DNA of 6,845 nucleotides from Gemmatimonadota bacterium. Its GTDB lineage: Bacteria; Gemmatimonadota; Gemmatimonadetes; Gemmatimonadales; Gemmatimonadaceae. The translations under genes were made by a program, and so were the position numbers. Each line of letters starts with the position of its first letter. Positions within the stretch are counted from its first letter, which is position 1. Under the pieces are notes generated by a model that saw only the letters and a list, made by a program, of their open reading frames with translations, was not told the DNA's origin and searched no databases. The DNA lies in contig JAOUHR010000104.1 in assembly GCA_029884515.1 (NCBI GenBank), forward strand, positions 1-6,845, given 5' to 3'. Shown piece after piece: positions 1 to 5,669 of the stretch.

Positions 1-1473
1 CTGCTCAAGGTCGAGGACGCTGATGCGCCAGGCGCCGAACCGCAGCGTCTTGAGGTCGGTCTGCGGGCCGCGCTCGCTCACGAAGGCGATGTACCGGCCG
101 TCCGGCGACCACTGCGGCATGAGGTCGCCGTACGCGTCGTGCGTGAGGCGGGCGAGGTTCTTGCCGTCCGCGTCGATGGTGTACAGGTCGGAGAGACCCC
201 CCTCGAGTCCGCTGAACACGATCTTCCGCCCGTCGGGCGACCAGGAGGGGCCGATCATCTGCTGCAGCGGCGTGTCGAGGCGCCGGCTCACCTGCTTGCG
301 CCGCAGGTCATAGATGTAGAGGACGTCCTTGCCCTTCCGCTGCGCCGTGAAGGCGAAGAGCCGTCCGTCGGGCGAGAAGGACCCCTGCGAGTACGCGTAG
401 CGCAGCTCCTCGAACTCGGGGTTGAGCGTGCTCTTGGTGAGCCGCTTGAGGCGCTTGCCGGTGGTGGCGTCGGCGAGGTAGAGGTCGAGGAAGACCTCGG
501 CGCGCAGCAGGCTGCCGGTGGAGATGTACGCGATCTGCTTGCCGTCGGGCGAGAGCGCGGGCGCGACGTAGACGGGGATCACGCCGCCGGTGCGCTTCGC
601 GTTCAGCAGCGGACTGCCGATCTTGCGTGGCCGCTCCAGCTCGGCGATCTGCGGCAGGTACTTCGTCTGCATGTCCTCCTTCCACTCGTCGCTCAGCTCG
701 TCGAGGTCCATGCCGATGTAGCGCCGGAACGCGCGGTCGACGCCGAGACTCGGCGTCGCCTGCATGATCTCGCCGATCACGGCGTCCCCCCAGCGCTTCC
801 CGACGTACCCCCAGATCGACTCGCCGAAGCGATACGGGAAGAAGAGGTCCGGCCGCGTCGTCATCTGCTCGATGCTCGGGATGCTCCCGTTGAGCGCCGC
901 ATCACGGATGACGGAATCGAGGTAGGGGTGGTGCGGACCCACCGAGAGGTACTCCGCCATCCCCTCCGCGAACCAGAGCGGCGGATTCACCTGGGCGAGC
1001 TGCTGCAGGCCGGAGCCGGCGCGGCCGCGCGCGAAGATGTCGTACTGGAACACGTGCACCATCTCGTGCGTGAGCACGTGCTCGGCCTCGCCGAGGTCGC
1101 CGGCGAAGAAGAACATGTTCCGCTGGCGGAGGGCGTCGGTCACGCCTCCCGTGGTCTCGCCGAGGTCACCCGTGACGTTGTTCTGCCCGAACTCCCCGCG
1201 CGAGCCGTAGATGAGGATCGGCTTGCGTTCCTTGAACTCGTGGCCGATCAGCGTCTTGAGCCGCGCGTAGGAACGCTCCGCCATCTGCCCCGTGTACGTC
1301 GCGACGTCGGCGAGCTCGGGATAGTAGTAGATGTCGAAGTGCTCGGTCGCCAGGATCTCCCACTTGAAGGTCCGGAACTGGACGTGGTTCTGCCCGAAGT
1401 ACCCGCTCTGCGCGGCGAGGGGCGTGGCAGCGGCGGCGAGGCCGAGGAGGACGAGTGGGGCGAGGCGACGCAT
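1..1473 (-). CDS. Exported peptidase-MA-like metallopeptidase with TolB/PD40 propeller, 3' end outside window
   Basis: The first 491 residues of a larger protein; the frame is still open at base 1. The ATG at 1473 follows an AGGAG placed 5 bases upstream. Residues 1-22 form a signal peptide (MRRLA, hydrophobic core, then TPLAAQ), so the product is exported. A zinc site is visible: HEMVH at 136-140, then WFAEGMAEY at 167-175, where E170 is the probable third ligand and H136/H140 the others, with E137 as general base. This is the gluzincin layout of the peptidase-MA-like family. From about residue 300, four SPDGK/R motifs (308, 367, 412, 456), spaced 44-59 residues apart, mark PD40 blades of a TolB-type beta-propeller. 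The active-site residues look intact, so hydrolysis of a periplasmic or surface protein is plausible, but the substrate is unknown. It lies 8 bases after rsfS and is probably co-transcribed with it. The missing C-terminus could hold more blades or an outer-membrane domain. Confidence 0.85.
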   Translation of the reverse strand, partial: MRRLAPLVLLGLAAAATPLAAQSGYFGQNHVQFRTFKWEILATEHFDIYYYPELADVATYTGQMAERSYARLKTLIGHEFKERKPILIYGSRGEFGQNNVTGDLGETTGGVTDALRQRNMFFFAGDLGEAEHVLTHEMVHVFQYDIFARGRAGSGLQQLAQVNPPLWFAEGMAEYLSVGPHHPYLDSVIRDAALNGSIPSIEQMTTRPDLFFPYRFGESIWGYVGKRWGDAVIGEIMQATPSLGVDRAFRRYIGMDLDELSDEWKEDMQTKYLPQIAELERPRKIGSPLLNAKRTGGVIPVYVAPALSPDGKQIAYISTGSLLRAEVFLDLYLADATTGKRLKRLTKSTLNPEFEELRYAYSQGSFSPDGRLFAFTAQRKGKDVLYIYDLRRKQVSRRLDTPLQQMIGPSWSPDGRKIVFSGLEGGLSDLYTIDADGKNLARLTHDAYGDLMPQWSPDGRYIAFVSERGPQTDLKTLRFGAWRISVLDLEQ

Positions 1474-1481
1474 GGGGACTC

Positions 1482-1841
1482 CTACGCGGTGACCTGCAGG
1501 GCTGGGGCGTCGCCCCAGAGTCGCTCCAACTGGTAGAACGCACGCAGCGAGGGATGGAAGACGTGGACCACGAAGTCCACGTAGTCGAGCAGCACCCACC
1601 GGCCCTGTTCGAGTCCTTCCACCGAGTGTACCCCGAGACCCTCCTGCTTCAGCACTTCCATCACATGGCCCGCCGTGGCCCGCACATGCGTGTCGGAGGT
1701 TCCGCTCGCGACCACGAAGAAGTCCGTCATGTCGGTGACCGGACGGAGGTCGAGCAGCACGACGTCGTTCGCCTTGCGATCCAGGAGCAGGGAGGCCGCG
1801 CGCCGGGCGGACTGGAGGACTTGAGCGGGGGCAGTGACCAT
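1482..1841 (-). CDS. rsfS: Ribosome silencing factor RsfS
   Basis: A 119-residue protein of the RsfS/Iojap/DUF143 family. Family members bind ribosomal protein L14 on the 50S subunit and block joining to the 30S, lowering translation when nutrients are short. The whole domain is present: DRKANDVVLLDLRPVTDMTD (21-40), FFVVASGTSDTHVRA (41-55), EGLEQGRWVLLDYVDFVVHVF (75-95, a highly diagnostic stretch) and FYQLERLWGDAP (102-113). Length is normal. The ATG at 1841 is the natural family start, yet no Shine-Dalgarno is visible: the bases just before it are pyrimidine-rich (CCCTCCCTG). The usual neighbour nadD is absent here. Instead the gene sits between the rplI operon and a large exported peptidase/propeller gene, whose SD begins at the rsfS stop codon. 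Confidence 0.96.
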   Translation of the reverse strand: MVTAPAQVLQSARRAASLLLDRKANDVVLLDLRPVTDMTDFFVVASGTSDTHVRATAGHVMEVLKQEGLGVHSVEGLEQGRWVLLDYVDFVVHVFHPSLRAFYQLERLWGDAPALQVTA

Positions 1842-1976
1842 CAGGGAGGGTGACGGGCGAGTAGAAGTGCGAACCCGAGTATCGCCGAAAGGTTCCCGCG
1901 TGCGCGGGGGACCGCAAGCACGTCGCGCCCTTGGCGAGGGCCTTCGGCGGGCACTGGAACCCGAAGGGGGAACGCA
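1842..1976 (-). other. Structured spacer upstream of rsfS
   Basis: Non-coding spacer between the rplI terminator-like repeat and rsfS. It holds several small GC-rich inverted repeats: CCCGC/GCGGG around a 4-base loop at 1895-1908, and GCCCT/AGGGC around a 5-base loop at about 1927-1941. I see no good promoter for rsfS. The nearest -10-like hexamer on the minus strand is GATACT near 1877-1882, with no credible -35 in front of it. rsfS may therefore depend on read-through from rplI or on a non-sigma70 promoter. Confidence 0.35.
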
Positions 1977-2010
1977 AGGAGGCGGCCGCGCATGCGCGCG
2001 GCCGCCTCCT
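1977..2010 (-). terminator. Strong GC-rich hairpin after rplI, without clear U-tract
   Basis: A perfect inverted repeat with 15-base arms (1977-1991 and 1996-2010) around a 4-base loop, starting 22 bases beyond the rplI stop codon. On the minus strand the 3' arm is followed by TTGCGTTCCCCC, so only two Us follow directly. Position and stability suggest an intrinsic terminator or 3'-end-stabilising structure of the ribosomal operon. The weak U-run means it may only attenuate and let some transcription reach rsfS. Confidence 0.6.
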
Positions 2011-2032
2011 GTCCGGCATCCCGCGCGTGCGA

Positions 2033-2479
2033 CTAGGCCTTGATGACCCAGACCTTGATCTCGGGCTTCACGTCCGCGTGGAGCCGCACCGGCACCTTGT
2101 AGACGCCAAGCGCCTTGATCGGCTCGTGCAGGTCGATCATGCGCTTCTCGACATGCTCGAACCCGAGCGCCTCCAGTTGGTGCGCGATGTCGCTCGCGGT
2201 CACGGAGCCGAAGAGCTTGCCTTCCTCCCCGACCTTGGCTGAGAAGGTGAGCGAGACCTCCTCCAGCCGCTTCGCCACGCCGGCCGCGGCGTCGCGGCGC
2301 GCGTTCTCGGCGGCCTCGAGCCGCTCCCTCTCCTGGGCGATGCGCTTCTTGTTGCCGGGCGTCGCCTCGTACGCCACGCCGCGCGGCAGGAGGAAGTTGC
2401 GCGCGTACCCCGAGGAGACGTCCACGATGTCGCCCGGATGCCCGAGGTTGTCCACTGCCTGCCGAAGAATGACTTCCAT
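2033..2479 (-). CDS. rplI: 50S ribosomal protein L9
   Basis: A 148-residue L9, which binds domain V of 23S rRNA near the base of the L1 stalk and helps reading-frame maintenance. The N-terminal rRNA-binding domain carries the family signature GHPGDIVDVSSGYARNFLLP (13-32) followed by RG. A long charged connecting helix follows (about 41-75, rich in K, R and E), then the C-terminal domain with GKLFGSVTASDIAHQLEALG (87-106) and HEPIKALGVYKVPVRLH (118-134). The frame stays open far upstream, but the family start MEVIL at 2479 is preceded by GGAG with an 8-base spacer (2488-2491), so this ATG is chosen. It begins 5 bases after the DUF2232 gene stops, its SD overlapping that gene's last codons, which points to coupled translation. 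It is the last gene before a strong hairpin. Confidence 0.97.
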   Translation of the reverse strand: MEVILRQAVDNLGHPGDIVDVSSGYARNFLLPRGVAYEATPGNKKRIAQERERLEAAENARRDAAAGVAKRLEEVSLTFSAKVGEEGKLFGSVTASDIAHQLEALGFEHVEKRMIDLHEPIKALGVYKVPVRLHADVKPEIKVWVIKA

Positions 2480-2484
2480 GATGA

Positions 2485-3549
2485 TCACTCCGAACGTTGT
2501 GATGTCGGCCGCGGTCGGCGGCGCCAGTCCTGCCATGTGTCGAGGAGGCCGAGGACGGCCGCCGCGATCCCGACGATGTGCCAGAACAACAGGGTGAAGA
2601 TGGTCAGGAACCCCATCATCCACCGGCCCGGCGCCAGGAACCAGATGATGACGCCCATGCCACGCATCGCGTAGAGGACGCCGAAGAACACCAACAGGTC
2701 GATGCCGAACGTGCGCAGAGCCCCGGAGGACGGGAGCACGACGATCACCAGCCCCACCACCACTCCCCACACGAGCGCGTCGTCGAAGCGCAGGTCCCGC
2801 AACCGCGTGAGCGGCGGTCCCAGCCGGGCCCGCCCCACGCGATGGTACACCGCCCATCCGAGCGCCATCGCCGCGAGCGACTGCAATGCCAGCAGGGCCA
2901 GGAAGAGCCGGCGCCCCAGCGCCGGGAGCTCCGCCAGCTGGCGGTCCACTTCCTGCACCAGCGTCCCGGCATCCGGGTTCTGCTGGATGAAGCCTTGCCA
3001 CTCGGTCGTGCCCGTCATCTGTTGCCACTGCTGCGTGGAGAGCGCCGCCCGGCGGCCGATCTCCCCCGCGAAGATCTCATACGCGCCCGCCGCACCGCCG
3101 GGCGCGAACACCACGAACAACCCGCCCACCACCAGCGCTGCCGCCAGCGCGAGCAGCGCCTTGCTGAGGAACCGTTCCCCCACCGGCACGAGCAACAGCG
3201 TTCCGAACGCGGCCGCGAGGATCGCGCCCCACCCCCGGGCGAGCATCGCGAACGACGAGACCGCGTTGCCCGGCTGCCACAACACCCAGACCGCGAACGC
3301 GGCCCAGACCGCCGCCAGCGGCCCCCGTCCGCCCGCTCGCCACCCCGCCAGGGCGACCGCCGCGAACACCGGCGCCAGCACCACCACCGTCTGTTCCACC
3401 GGCACCACGATCCGGAAGATCGGGGTGGCCGGCAGTACGAGGAACAACACCGCCGCAAGGATCGGGAGCTTCCAGCCCTGCTCCCGGAGCGGCTCGGCGC
3501 CTGGCGCGCGCTCCACCGTTGCGTCCGGCGCCGCCTGCACCGCGCTCAC
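2485..3549 (-). CDS. DUF2232 / YybS-like polytopic membrane protein
   Basis: A 354-residue integral membrane protein. Hydrophobic segments lie roughly at 27-46, 50-69, 76-92, 104-122, 129-150, 213-235, 257-273, 279-305 and 310-336, giving eight or nine helices. A polar loop at about 151-210 probably faces the periplasm. The C-terminal pattern GLLDTWQDWRRR (334-345) and the position directly between rpsR and rplI match the DUF2232/YybS family; in Bacillus, yybS lies near rplI. Its biochemical role is not established. The start is GTG at 3549, 6 bases after rpsR stops. No strong SD is visible, so translation is probably coupled to rpsR; an in-frame GTG at 3540 is an alternative start. The next methionine is at residue 102, so no ATG start is possible without losing four helices. 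Family assignment rests on context and the C-terminal motif. Confidence 0.8.
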   Translation of the reverse strand: MSAVQAAPDATVERAPGAEPLREQGWKLPILAAVLFLVLPATPIFRIVVPVEQTVVVLAPVFAAVALAGWRAGGRGPLAAVWAAFAVWVLWQPGNAVSSFAMLARGWGAILAAAFGTLLLVPVGERFLSKALLALAAALVVGGLFVVFAPGGAAGAYEIFAGEIGRRAALSTQQWQQMTGTTEWQGFIQQNPDAGTLVQEVDRQLAELPALGRRLFLALLALQSLAAMALGWAVYHRVGRARLGPPLTRLRDLRFDDALVWGVVVGLVIVVLPSSGALRTFGIDLLVFFGVLYAMRGMGVIIWFLAPGRWMMGFLTIFTLLFWHIVGIAAAVLGLLDTWQDWRRRPRPTSQRSE

Positions 3550-3555
3550 CGCCGG

Positions 3556-3780
3556 CTACTGCGCCGACTGGCTGCGCACGTACGGCAGGAGGGCGAGATA
3601 CCGCGCCTTCTTGATGGCCTTGGAGAGCTGCCGCTGGTGACGGGCATCCACCCCGCTCAGGCGGCTGGGCAGGATCTTCCCGTTGTCCGTCACGAAGCGC
3701 GAGAGGAACCGCTCGTCCTTGTAATCGATGAATCGGATGCCCGCCTCGGTCACCGGGCAGGTCTTCTTGGGTCGGCGCAT
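3556..3780 (-). CDS. rpsR: 30S ribosomal protein S18
   Basis: A 74-residue S18, which forms a heterodimer with S6 on the platform of the small subunit. The N-terminal [14 protein letters not shown] and the sequence [20 protein letters not shown] (17-36) are typical. The signature region is [20 protein letters not shown] (37-56) followed by [11 protein letters not shown] (57-67). The usual PRR.TG is PSRLSG here, a mild variant. Only one cysteine (C8) is present, so this is not a zinc-binding form. The ATG at 3780 has GAGGA (3788-3792) 7 bases upstream, lying inside the final codons of rpsF, and the gap to rpsF is 3 bases. This indicates tight coupling, as expected for proteins made in equal amounts. 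Confidence 0.97.
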   Translation of the reverse strand: MRRPKKTCPVTEAGIRFIDYKDERFLSRFVTDNGKILPSRLSGVDARHQRQLSKAIKKARYLALLPYVRSQSAQ

Positions 3781-3783
3781 GGG

Positions 3784-4149
3784 CTAGTCCTCGTCGTCGT
3801 CATCGTCGCCATCACGCGCCTTGCGTGCGGCGAGCTGTTCTTCGGTCATCGGCGGGGCGCCGAGCTCGTGCTCGTGCACCGAGATGAGGTAGCGCACCAC
3901 CCCGTCGTCGAGCTTGAGGGCGCGCTCGAACTCCGGCAGCACCTTGCCCTCGGCGGTGAACCGCGCGACGACGTAGTAGCCGGTCTCTTTCGAGCCGATC
4001 TTGTAGGCGAGCTGGCGACGTCCCCAATGGTCGAGCGCGATGGGGTCGGTCGTGCCGAGGAGAGCGTGATGCTTCTCCAGCTTCTCGGCGATGGCGGCGT
4101 CTTCGAGTGCTGCATCGAAGATGTACACCGCCTCGTATTCACGAGACAA
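3784..4149 (-). CDS. rpsF: 30S ribosomal protein S6, TTG start, acidic tail
   Basis: A 121-residue S6, which pairs with S18 and binds the central domain of 16S rRNA. It has the opening SREYEAVYIFDAAL (2-15), the signature HWGRRQLAYKI (41-51), and TGYYVVARF (56-64) and DDGVVRYLISVHEHE (81-95) of the ferredoxin-like fold. The frame is open upstream to a GTG at 4227, but that would add 26 residues not found in S6 and would overlap the leader hairpin. The TTG at 4149 gives the family N-terminus and has GGGAGG 9 bases upstream. The tail after residue 100 ends in a genome-encoded acidic run, DGDDDDDED (113-121). In E. coli the S6 tail is instead extended with glutamates by RimK after translation. 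This is the first gene of the S6-S18-DUF2232-L9 operon. Confidence 0.95.
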   Translation of the reverse strand: MSREYEAVYIFDAALEDAAIAEKLEKHHALLGTTDPIALDHWGRRQLAYKIGSKETGYYVVARFTAEGKVLPEFERALKLDDGVVRYLISVHEHELGAPPMTEEQLAARKARDGDDDDDED

Positions 4150-4158
4150 TGCGGCAAT

Positions 4159-4164
4159 CCTCCC
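4159..4164 (-). promoter_or_regulatory. Ribosome binding site deciding the TTG start of rpsF
   Basis: GGGAGG on the minus strand, 9 bases before the TTG at 4149. No comparable SD lies before the GTG at 4227. With S6 family homology it fixes the start codon. Confidence 0.75.
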
Positions 4165-4181
4165 TTTGGTCGTGATCGCCC

Positions 4182-4202
4182 CCCGCGGGTTGCCGACGCG
4201 GG
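4182..4202 (-). promoter_or_regulatory. Second leader hairpin before rpsF
   Basis: A 6-base perfect stem (CCCGCG/CGCGGG, 4182-4187 with 4197-4202) enclosing a 9-base loop, located 32 bases upstream of the rpsF start codon and 8 bases below the larger leader hairpin. It may be part of the same regulatory leader or a chance GC-rich stem. Confidence 0.35.
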
Positions 4203-4210
4203 CGGAGAGT

Positions 4211-4250
4211 GGTGCGCGGCCCGGCACTCGCCGGAAGCCTGGGACGCACC
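4211..4250 (-). promoter_or_regulatory. Candidate S6:S18-binding autoregulatory hairpin in the rpsF leader
   Basis: Read on the minus strand, GGTGCG (4250-4245) pairs with CGCACC (4216-4211). An inner hairpin CCGGC-GAGT-GCCGG (4234-4221) sits on top. Between the stems is an asymmetric internal loop, about ten bases on the 5' side and GCCG (4220-4217) on the 3' side; a short GGC/GCC pairing inside it is also possible. A hairpin with a CCG in the 3' side of an internal loop, copying the S6:S18 site of 16S rRNA, is the reported layout of the S6:S18 leader motif of rpsF mRNAs in many bacteria. The hairpin starts about 12 bases after the predicted transcription start and ends 61 bases before the start codon. 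Pairing is seen directly; the regulatory role is inferred. Confidence 0.55.
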
Positions 4251-4268
4251 GTTTGTGGACAGCCCCGT

Positions 4269-4297
4269 AACCTACTGTGGCAACGGGCCTTGGTCAA
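4269..4297 (-). promoter_or_regulatory. Sigma70-type promoter of the rpsF operon
   Basis: On the minus strand, TTGACC (4297-4292, five of six to the -35 consensus) is followed by an exact 17-base spacer and TAGGTT (4274-4269, four of six to the -10). Transcription would start near 4262, giving a leader of about 110 bases that contains the two hairpins. It is the best promoter match I found in the window and lies directly ahead of the ribosomal operon. Confidence 0.7.
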
Positions 4298-4339
4298 CTG
4301 GAGACGAACGGGATGGCGGGACGGTCACCGCTCGCCGGG

Positions 4340-4358
4340 CGCGCTCGGAGGGAGCGCG
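4340..4358 (-). terminator. Possible terminator hairpin after the TPR gene
   Basis: A 7-base GC stem (CGCGCTC with GAGCGCG) around a 5-base loop starts 4 bases after the TPR stop codon and lies between that gene and the rpsF promoter. No U-run follows, so termination is only suggested by position. Confidence 0.3.
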
Positions 4359-4362
4359 GGGT

Positions 4363-5262
4363 TCAGCGCGCGCCCAGCCGAGCGACCGCCTGCTCGGCCG
4401 CGATGTAGCCGAAGCTCGCCGAAGGGCCCGTGGCGAGCACCGCGTCCCAGGCTGCACGTGCCTGCATCCTCCGTCCCGTCGCCGCGTACCACTGCCCGAT
4501 CCCGTTCCCGATGGTCTGGCGCTCGAGCACACTCGCGGTCGGCGGGAGCAGCGCATCCTCGGTGATCTCGCCCTTCATCCAGAGTAGGAGGCGATGATAG
4601 GAGCCGTTCTCGATCACGTCCCAGTCGGTGCGCACCTGGGCCAGCGTCCGCGTGGCCTCCATGTACCGCCCGAGCTGCGCCAGCGTGAGCACCCACCAGT
4701 AGGTCGCCGCGACGCGTTGGTCGACGTTGCCGGCCGTGCGGGCGTCCTCGGCCCAGATCGGCAGCGCCCGTGCGTATGCACCCGTGACGTAGTAGGCGAG
4801 CGCGAGGTGGTAACGGATGTTCGAGTGCAGCGTGCTGGTGGGGATGCCGCGCGCGTTCGGCTGGCCGTCGGGTTCGACCTCGTCCGGCTGACCGGCGACC
4901 GCAGCGCGTGCGCGCTCGAGATCGGCGATCGCGGCGGGGAAGTCGCGCACCGAGATGTAGCGGTGCCCGCGATGCCGCAGGAGGTGGGGTTCGTCGGGAT
5001 GGAGCCTGAGCCCCTCCGTGTAGATCGCGATCGCCGCGGGGAAGTCGCCGGTGTAGCCGACGCGACGTCCGTACCAGACGATCGAGTCGACGTCGGCGGG
5101 GTGGCGCTCCCACGCGGCCTTGGCGGCGGCGAGTGCGGGATCGGGGGCGGCCTGCGCCGCCGCCGTGCTCCGCACGCCCGCGTCGGCAAGGAGTCCGAGC
5201 GCGACGGCGACGACCACGCGGCGGGTGGCGTTGGTGGCGGCGGGCGATGGGCGAGCGGGCAT
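4363..5262 (-). CDS. Exported TPR-repeat protein of unknown function
   Basis: A 299-residue protein. The basic N-terminus and hydrophobic stretch RRVVVAVALGLLADAG (14-29), ending near TAAAQA (33-38), look like a signal peptide, so it is probably periplasmic. The mature part is built of helical repeat pairs of tetratricopeptide type. Good examples are IVWYGRRVGYTGDFPAAIAI (61-80) followed by YTEGLRLHPDEP (81-92), RHRGHRYISVRDFPAAIADL (97-116), and YHLALAYYVTGAYARALPIW (151-170). A further pair occurs at about 186-210 and a last one at about 254-275. TPR proteins bind partner proteins, and no catalytic motif is visible. The ATG at 5262 is chosen because GGAG lies 5 bases before it; a GTG at 5268 overlaps that SD. 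The gene is divergent from the RRE/methyltransferase pair (72 bases between starts) and upstream of the rpsF promoter, so it appears to be a single transcription unit. Confidence 0.85.
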   Translation of the reverse strand: MPARPSPAATNATRRVVVAVALGLLADAGVRSTAAAQAAPDPALAAAKAAWERHPADVDSIVWYGRRVGYTGDFPAAIAIYTEGLRLHPDEPHLLRHRGHRYISVRDFPAAIADLERARAAVAGQPDEVEPDGQPNARGIPTSTLHSNIRYHLALAYYVTGAYARALPIWAEDARTAGNVDQRVAATYWWVLTLAQLGRYMEATRTLAQVRTDWDVIENGSYHRLLLWMKGEITEDALLPPTASVLERQTIGNGIGQWYAATGRRMQARAAWDAVLATGPSASFGYIAAEQAVARLGAR

Positions 5263-5273
5263 GCGCACTCCGA

Positions 5274-5303
5274 TTGCGGGTGTCCTACGTGCGAATGTAG
5301 ACT
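5274..5303 (+). promoter_or_regulatory. Weak candidate promoter for the RRE/methyltransferase pair
   Basis: TTGCGG (5274-5279), an 18-base spacer and TAGACT (5298-5303). Only the TTG of the -35 and four of six bases of the -10 fit consensus. Its position between the divergent genes is right, and the start would fall near 5310. Confidence 0.3.
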
Positions 5304-5310
5304 GCCACCC

Positions 5311-5337
5311 ATGATCCCTGCCACCGCACGGCGATGA
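5311..5337 (+). CDS. Possible 8-codon leader peptide overlapping the PqqD-like gene
   Basis: ATG at 5311 opens a frame encoding MIPATARR and stops at TGA 5335-5337, sharing an ATGA overlap with the ATG of the PqqD-like gene. Neither start has an SD. If transcription starts near 5310, the small frame would be leaderless and the downstream gene could be translated by re-initiation. An eight-codon frame can easily be chance. Confidence 0.2.
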   Translation: MIPATARR

Positions 5338-5660
5338 CGGGCCACGCCGGTGATGGGGCGCCCCCGAGCCCGCTCGATCCCACGGACCTGCTCCAACTCG
5401 CCGCCGACCAGGTCTCCGCCGACCTGTCGGGCGAGACCGTGATCCTCTCGATGCGCGACGGCGTCTACTATGGCCTCGACGCGGTCGGCTCGGCGGTCTG
5501 GCGACGTCTCGCCGAGCCGACGCCCTTCGCCGCGGTGGTGGCCGCAGTGGTCGCGGAGTTCGACGTGGAGGAGGACCGGGCCGCGCGGGACCTCACCGCG
5601 CTCGTGCGCGACCTCGAGGCACGCGGACTCGCCGTGATCCGTCCCGGGGCGCGCGAGTAG
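5334..5660 (+). CDS. Stand-alone PqqD-family protein (RiPP recognition element)
   Basis: A 108-residue protein of the PqqD/coenzyme PQQ synthesis protein D family. Its wing and helices form the RiPP precursor recognition element, which binds the leader part of a precursor peptide and delivers it to modifying enzymes. The core is QVSADLSGETVILSMRDGVY (26-45), then YGLDAVGSAVWRRLAEPTPF (46-65), where GVYYGLD..G..VW is the family hallmark. Helices follow at 66-76 and 80-99 (AARDLTALVRDLEARGLA). The first 20 residues are a proline-rich extension. It is 9 bases ahead of the methyltransferase gene on the same strand and is likely its partner. It resembles stand-alone B1-type proteins of lasso-peptide loci, but no B2 protease, cyclase or precursor lies in the window, so the peptide class cannot be stated. 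The ATG at 5334 has no clear SD. Confidence 0.87.
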   Translation: MTGHAGDGAPPSPLDPTDLLQLAADQVSADLSGETVILSMRDGVYYGLDAVGSAVWRRLAEPTPFAAVVAAVVAEFDVEEDRAARDLTALVRDLEARGLAVIRPGARE

Positions 5661-5669
5661 GCGGCCGCG

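Noticed and set aside
139..1536. A 465-codon open frame on the plus strand opposite the peptidase/propeller gene
   Set aside because: The minus frame shows a signal peptide, HEMVH and four SPDG repeats; the plus frame shows only charged low-complexity sequence.
2480..3028. An N-terminal extension that would make L9 a 331-residue protein
   Set aside because: The extra part is read out of phase across the DUF2232 gene. L9 homology begins at MEVIL (2479), with its own SD, and no L9 has such an extension.
4251..4260. A DnaA-box-like sequence (CTGTCCACA on the minus strand)
   Set aside because: A single copy with two mismatches to TTATCCACA, no cluster, no AT-rich unwinding region and no dnaA or dnaN nearby.
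2578..4587. A 669-codon open frame on the plus strand covering rpsF, rpsR and the DUF2232 gene
   Set aside because: It is exactly antisense to well-recognised ribosomal genes, its product is low-complexity (rich in R, H, P and E) and it matches no family I know. High GC content keeps antisense frames free of stops.
5661..5669. Search for a precursor peptide between the PqqD-like and methyltransferase genes, and in the divergent spacer at 5263-5333
   Set aside because: The gaps are too short, and the only small frame (8 codons at 5311) has no leader/core features. Any precursor must be outside the window.
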